7,972 bases of DNA, from contig VFMC01000293.1 in NCBI GenBank assembly GCA_006515795.1, forward strand, positions 1-7,972, in the 5' to 3' direction. Positions 6,351-7,972 of the stretch are shown one piece after another. Origin of the DNA: Acidimicrobiaceae bacterium. GTDB taxonomy: Bacteria > Actinomycetota > Acidimicrobiia > Acidimicrobiales > Ilumatobacteraceae. The notes under the pieces were generated by a model. That model had not been told where the DNA came from. It did no database searches and was given only the letters and a program-made list of their open reading frames with translations. Each line of letters begins with the position of its first letter. Position 1 is the first letter of the stretch. The translations under genes and the position numbers were made by a program.

Positions 6351-6615
6351 GTGAGATCGTTGCGGCGCGGTCGGCGACGGGATCCTTGCGGCCAACTCGG
6401 AAGCCGGCGTTCTCGAGACCCTGTCCGTAGATCTCGGCGAGCAACTCGCTGGCCGGGTCGGTCGTGCGGCCGACGTTGATCGTCGGTCGGTTGACGGTGC
6501 CGGAGCTCGAGGCGTCGTCGGCACCACCACACGCGGCGAGCACGAGCACGCCGGCGAGCAGACCGGCGAACGGAGCCGATGCCGACCTGGCTACTGGTGG
6601 GCGAAGAGATTTCAA
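6307..6615 (-). pseudogene. Glycine betaine/OpuAC-type substrate-binding lipoprotein, 5' part before frameshift
   Basis: The start is TTG 6615, supported by a perfect AGGAGG (6622-6627 on the complement) 6 nt upstream. The product has basic residues (K2, R5, R10), a hydrophobic core FAGLLAGVLVL and the lipobox LAAC with lipidation site C29, so it is a secreted lipoprotein. After a Ser/Asp linker, TINVGRTTDPASELLAEIYGQGLENAGFRVGRK (45-77) is the first strand and helix of the ProX/OpuAC fold, in which xIxVGSKNFTEQxILAEIYAQxLExxGYxVxRK is typical. Family similarity stops near ADRAAT (81-86), about position 6355. The frame then gives an Arg/His-rich run and stops at 6307. The family segment around LExGxIDLxPEYTGxLL is missing, which suggests a loss of roughly 15-30 codons plus a frameshift. 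Confidence 0.75.
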
Positions 6616-6660
6616 CGAGGGCCTCCTGGGCGGCGTCGTGCTGGCGACAGAACGGCTCGC

Positions 6661-6666
6661 ATCGTA
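6661..6666 (-). promoter_or_regulatory. Possible -10 box of the transporter run
   Basis: TACGAT on the minus strand lies 45 nt upstream of TTG 6615, in the 78-nt gap after the oxidoreductase gene. It matches TAnnnT and leaves room for a leader that holds the AGGAGG site. No good -35 is visible, so this is a weak call. Confidence 0.25.
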
Positions 6667-6693
6667 GGGCCGACGGCACCGAGATCGGGCGCG

Positions 6694-7671
6694 CTACAGC
6701 CCACCGGCAAAGGTGTCGATCATCAATCGCACATCGCAGGTGCAGCCGGTAGCCACGTATTCGGCGACCTTGGCGCGAACCTCGTCGGGCTCGCCGCTGG
6801 CGGTGATCATCTGCACGATGTGGTCCGGCACGAGCCTGCTGGCGGCAACGACCTGGTCGTGCGTGGCCGGCCAGGTGAGCACCGTGGCGATCTCGTCGAG
6901 CAGTTCCTGCGGCACGCCAGATGCCTTCATGATGTGCGGCTGCTGACCGAGGTACTGGGTGACGAGCAACCGGGCTCCGTCGAGGGCAGCCTTGCGGTCG
7001 CGATCGACGCTGCACACCATCAGCTGCGGCCGGTCGATCTGGTCGAGAGTTCGTCCTGCCTTCGCCGCGCCACGCGCCAGCGCAGCGAGCGCTCCGGTGT
7101 TGTACGACGGCGAGACCAGGTAGTTGAGCACCGCCCCATCGGCGATCTCTCCCGTGAGCTCCATCATCTGCATGCCAGTGGCGCCGATGTAGATGGGCAC
7201 GTCCTTCGGGCGTCGCTCCTGATGCACGTAGTCGAGCTCGACACCGTCGAGCTTGGCGTAGTACCCATCGAAGGTGACCGTCTCGTTGTGCAGCAGCGCC
7301 CGCACGACCGTGACGACTTCGCGCATCACCGTGAGCGGCCGCTGGCGCGAGATGCCCACCTTTGCGGCGAGTGGATCCCACCACGCGCCGATCCCGCAGA
7401 TGATGCGACCGGGGGCGAGATCGTCGAGCGTGGAGAACGTGCTGGCCAGCCGGGCCGGGTTGCGGGTCCAGCAATCGATGACACCGCTGCCCACCTTGAT
7501 CCGATCGGTGGTTGCCGCGAACGCCGCCATCGGCACCACGGCATCGCGCACCAAGCGGCTGTCGGCCTGCCACACGGCATCGAAACCCTGCTGCTCGGCG
7601 TAGCGGACGAGCTCGATCCCATCCCTGATCGCGTGGGCGTCCTGCAAGTACAAGGCCACGGGCGTAGTCAT
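6694..7671 (-). CDS. LLM-class (F420-dependent type) oxidoreductase
   Basis: A 325-residue luciferase-like TIM-barrel enzyme of the group related to F420-dependent methylenetetrahydromethanopterin reductase. Visible blocks are VRYAEQQGFDAVWQAD (22-37), TTDRIKVGSGVIDCWTRNPARLA (54-76), TLDDLAPGRIICGIGAWWDPLA (81-102), RRPKDVPIYIGATGMQMMEL (153-172) and GEIADGAVLNYLVSP (174-188). Near the C-terminus are QYLGQQPHIMKASGVP (239-254), LVPDHIVQMITASG (280-293) and EYVATGCTCDVRLM (304-317). Length and motif order look complete. Such enzymes use F420 or FMN for hydride transfer to varied substrates; the substrate here cannot be read from sequence. ATG 7671 has no ribosome-binding site but has a TACGCT box 8 nt upstream, so it is probably leaderless. 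It is probably a separate unit from the transporter genes downstream, which have their own ribosome-binding site and possible promoter. Confidence 0.93.
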   Translation of the reverse strand: MTTPVALYLQDAHAIRDGIELVRYAEQQGFDAVWQADSRLVRDAVVPMAAFAATTDRIKVGSGVIDCWTRNPARLASTFSTLDDLAPGRIICGIGAWWDPLAAKVGISRQRPLTVMREVVTVVRALLHNETVTFDGYYAKLDGVELDYVHQERRPKDVPIYIGATGMQMMELTGEIADGAVLNYLVSPSYNTGALAALARGAAKAGRTLDQIDRPQLMVCSVDRDRKAALDGARLLVTQYLGQQPHIMKASGVPQELLDEIATVLTWPATHDQVVAASRLVPDHIVQMITASGEPDEVRAKVAEYVATGCTCDVRLMIDTFAGGL

Positions 7672-7679
7672 GAGGAACG

Positions 7680-7685
7680 AGCGTA
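7680..7685 (-). promoter_or_regulatory. Predicted -10 box of the LLM oxidoreductase (leaderless)
   Basis: TACGCT on the minus strand ends 8 nt before ATG 7671, with no Shine-Dalgarno sequence between. Upstream is a T-rich patch (TTTACGTTTT), but no -35 at standard spacing is convincing. The geometry matches the boxes proposed for ispD and the crp-like gene. Confidence 0.4.
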
Positions 7686-7742
7686 GCCGCTTGACAAAAC
7701 GTAAAGCCGCGCTGGGCTCGTGACCGGGTCCCGGGCGCCGGG

Positions 7743-7972
7743 TCAGAGCTTGGCGAACAGGCGGGTGGCTTGTTCGGCGGCTTTGGCGCGCACCTCGTCG
7801 GCATCGACACGGATCGGCACCCCATCGCGCAACAGCGCTTCACCGTCAGCAGACGTCACGTCGAGGGCCCTTACGCCCGGGGTGTATGCGACGTGCCAGG
7901 CCGAATCGGCGTGCTCGTAGTTCCATCTCACCCGATCGTGACGGGCCTCGGGGAAGATCGAGTAGCCCTGCT
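7743..7972 (-). CDS. Amidohydrolase-like protein, C-terminal end (5' end outside window)
   Basis: The frame is open from the window edge to TGA at 7743-7745, giving 76 C-terminal residues. They include GYSIFPEARHDRVRWNYEHA, AYTPGVRALDVTSADGEALLRDGVPIRVD and DEVRAKAAEQATRLFAKL. The pattern of a short strand, a (D)GxxLLRDGxPxxVD turn and a terminal helix is that of the small beta-sandwich end of metal-dependent amidohydrolases (SsnA/cytosine-deaminase/TRZ-ATZ group). The catalytic barrel lies outside the window, so family membership is an inference from the tail alone. A GTG at 7931 could be mistaken for a start, but coding character continues to the edge. It precedes the LLM oxidoreductase on the same strand by 71 nt. 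Confidence 0.6.
   Translation of the reverse strand, partial: QGYSIFPEARHDRVRWNYEHADSAWHVAYTPGVRALDVTSADGEALLRDGVPIRVDADEVRAKAAEQATRLFAKL

Noticed and set aside
7691..7696. TTGACA, a perfect -35 hexamer on the + strand.
   Set aside because: No -10 box 16-18 nt downstream and no + strand gene follows; the genes on both sides are on the minus strand.
6290..7843. A 517-codon minus-strand open frame overlapping the LLM oxidoreductase and the binding protein.
   Set aside because: Arg/Ala-rich composition with no motif; it is an out-of-frame shadow of the clear LLM and lipoprotein frames.
1..7972. CRISPR arrays, tRNA/rRNA genes, insertion sequences, phage or toxin-antitoxin genes.
   Set aside because: I found no spaced direct repeats, cloverleaf-like sequence, transposase motif or terminal inverted repeats on either strand by eye.

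Overview
The window looks like chromosomal DNA of a high-GC actinobacterium. This rests on the strongly GC-biased codons, the ispD-ispF-rlmB order, an F420-type luciferase-like oxidoreductase, a GlxR-like Crp regulator with its recognition-helix pattern, an MmyB-type regulator, and -10-like TAnnnT boxes 8-9 nt upstream of start codons that lack Shine-Dalgarno sequences (leaderless style). Class Acidimicrobiia (Ilumatobacter-like) is my best guess from remembered protein resemblance, not from a search. I see no mobile element, CRISPR array, tRNA or rRNA, and no gene-free stretch over 300 nt.

Layout. 1-476 (+): 3' end of an MmyB-type transcriptional regulator. 477-645: convergent intergenic region with a hairpin and a perfect 18-bp palindrome. 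2737-646 (-): ispD-ispF-rlmB, tightly packed with an ispF/rlmB GTGA overlap; it joins two steps of the MEP isoprenoid pathway to a 23S rRNA methyltransferase. 2768-3430 (+): a Crp/Fnr-family regulator, divergent from ispD, with the two predicted -10 boxes 1 nt apart. 6615-3453 (-): a tight run of a betaine-type substrate-binding lipoprotein, a DrrA-like ABC ATPase, an ABC-2 permease and a dienelactone-hydrolase-like protein. 7671-6694 (-): LLM-class (F420-type) oxidoreductase. 7972-7743 (-): 3' end of an amidohydrolase-like gene.

The most unusual feature is that three separate genes each appear to have lost a short internal segment at a functionally central place. rlmB loses SPOUT motif 3 and shifts frame, its true C-terminus surviving in another frame. 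The dienelactone hydrolase loses the whole nucleophile-elbow region in frame. The substrate-binding protein loses part of lobe 1 and shifts frame. The other genes look intact. Either this lineage carries real clustered microdeletions, or (perhaps more likely) the assembled sequence has collapsed or dropped short GC-rich segments. Read mapping would decide. No clearly new multi-gene system is visible; the remaining points of interest are the mixed importer-type binding protein with exporter-type ABC genes, the back-to-back promoters and the intergenic palindrome.
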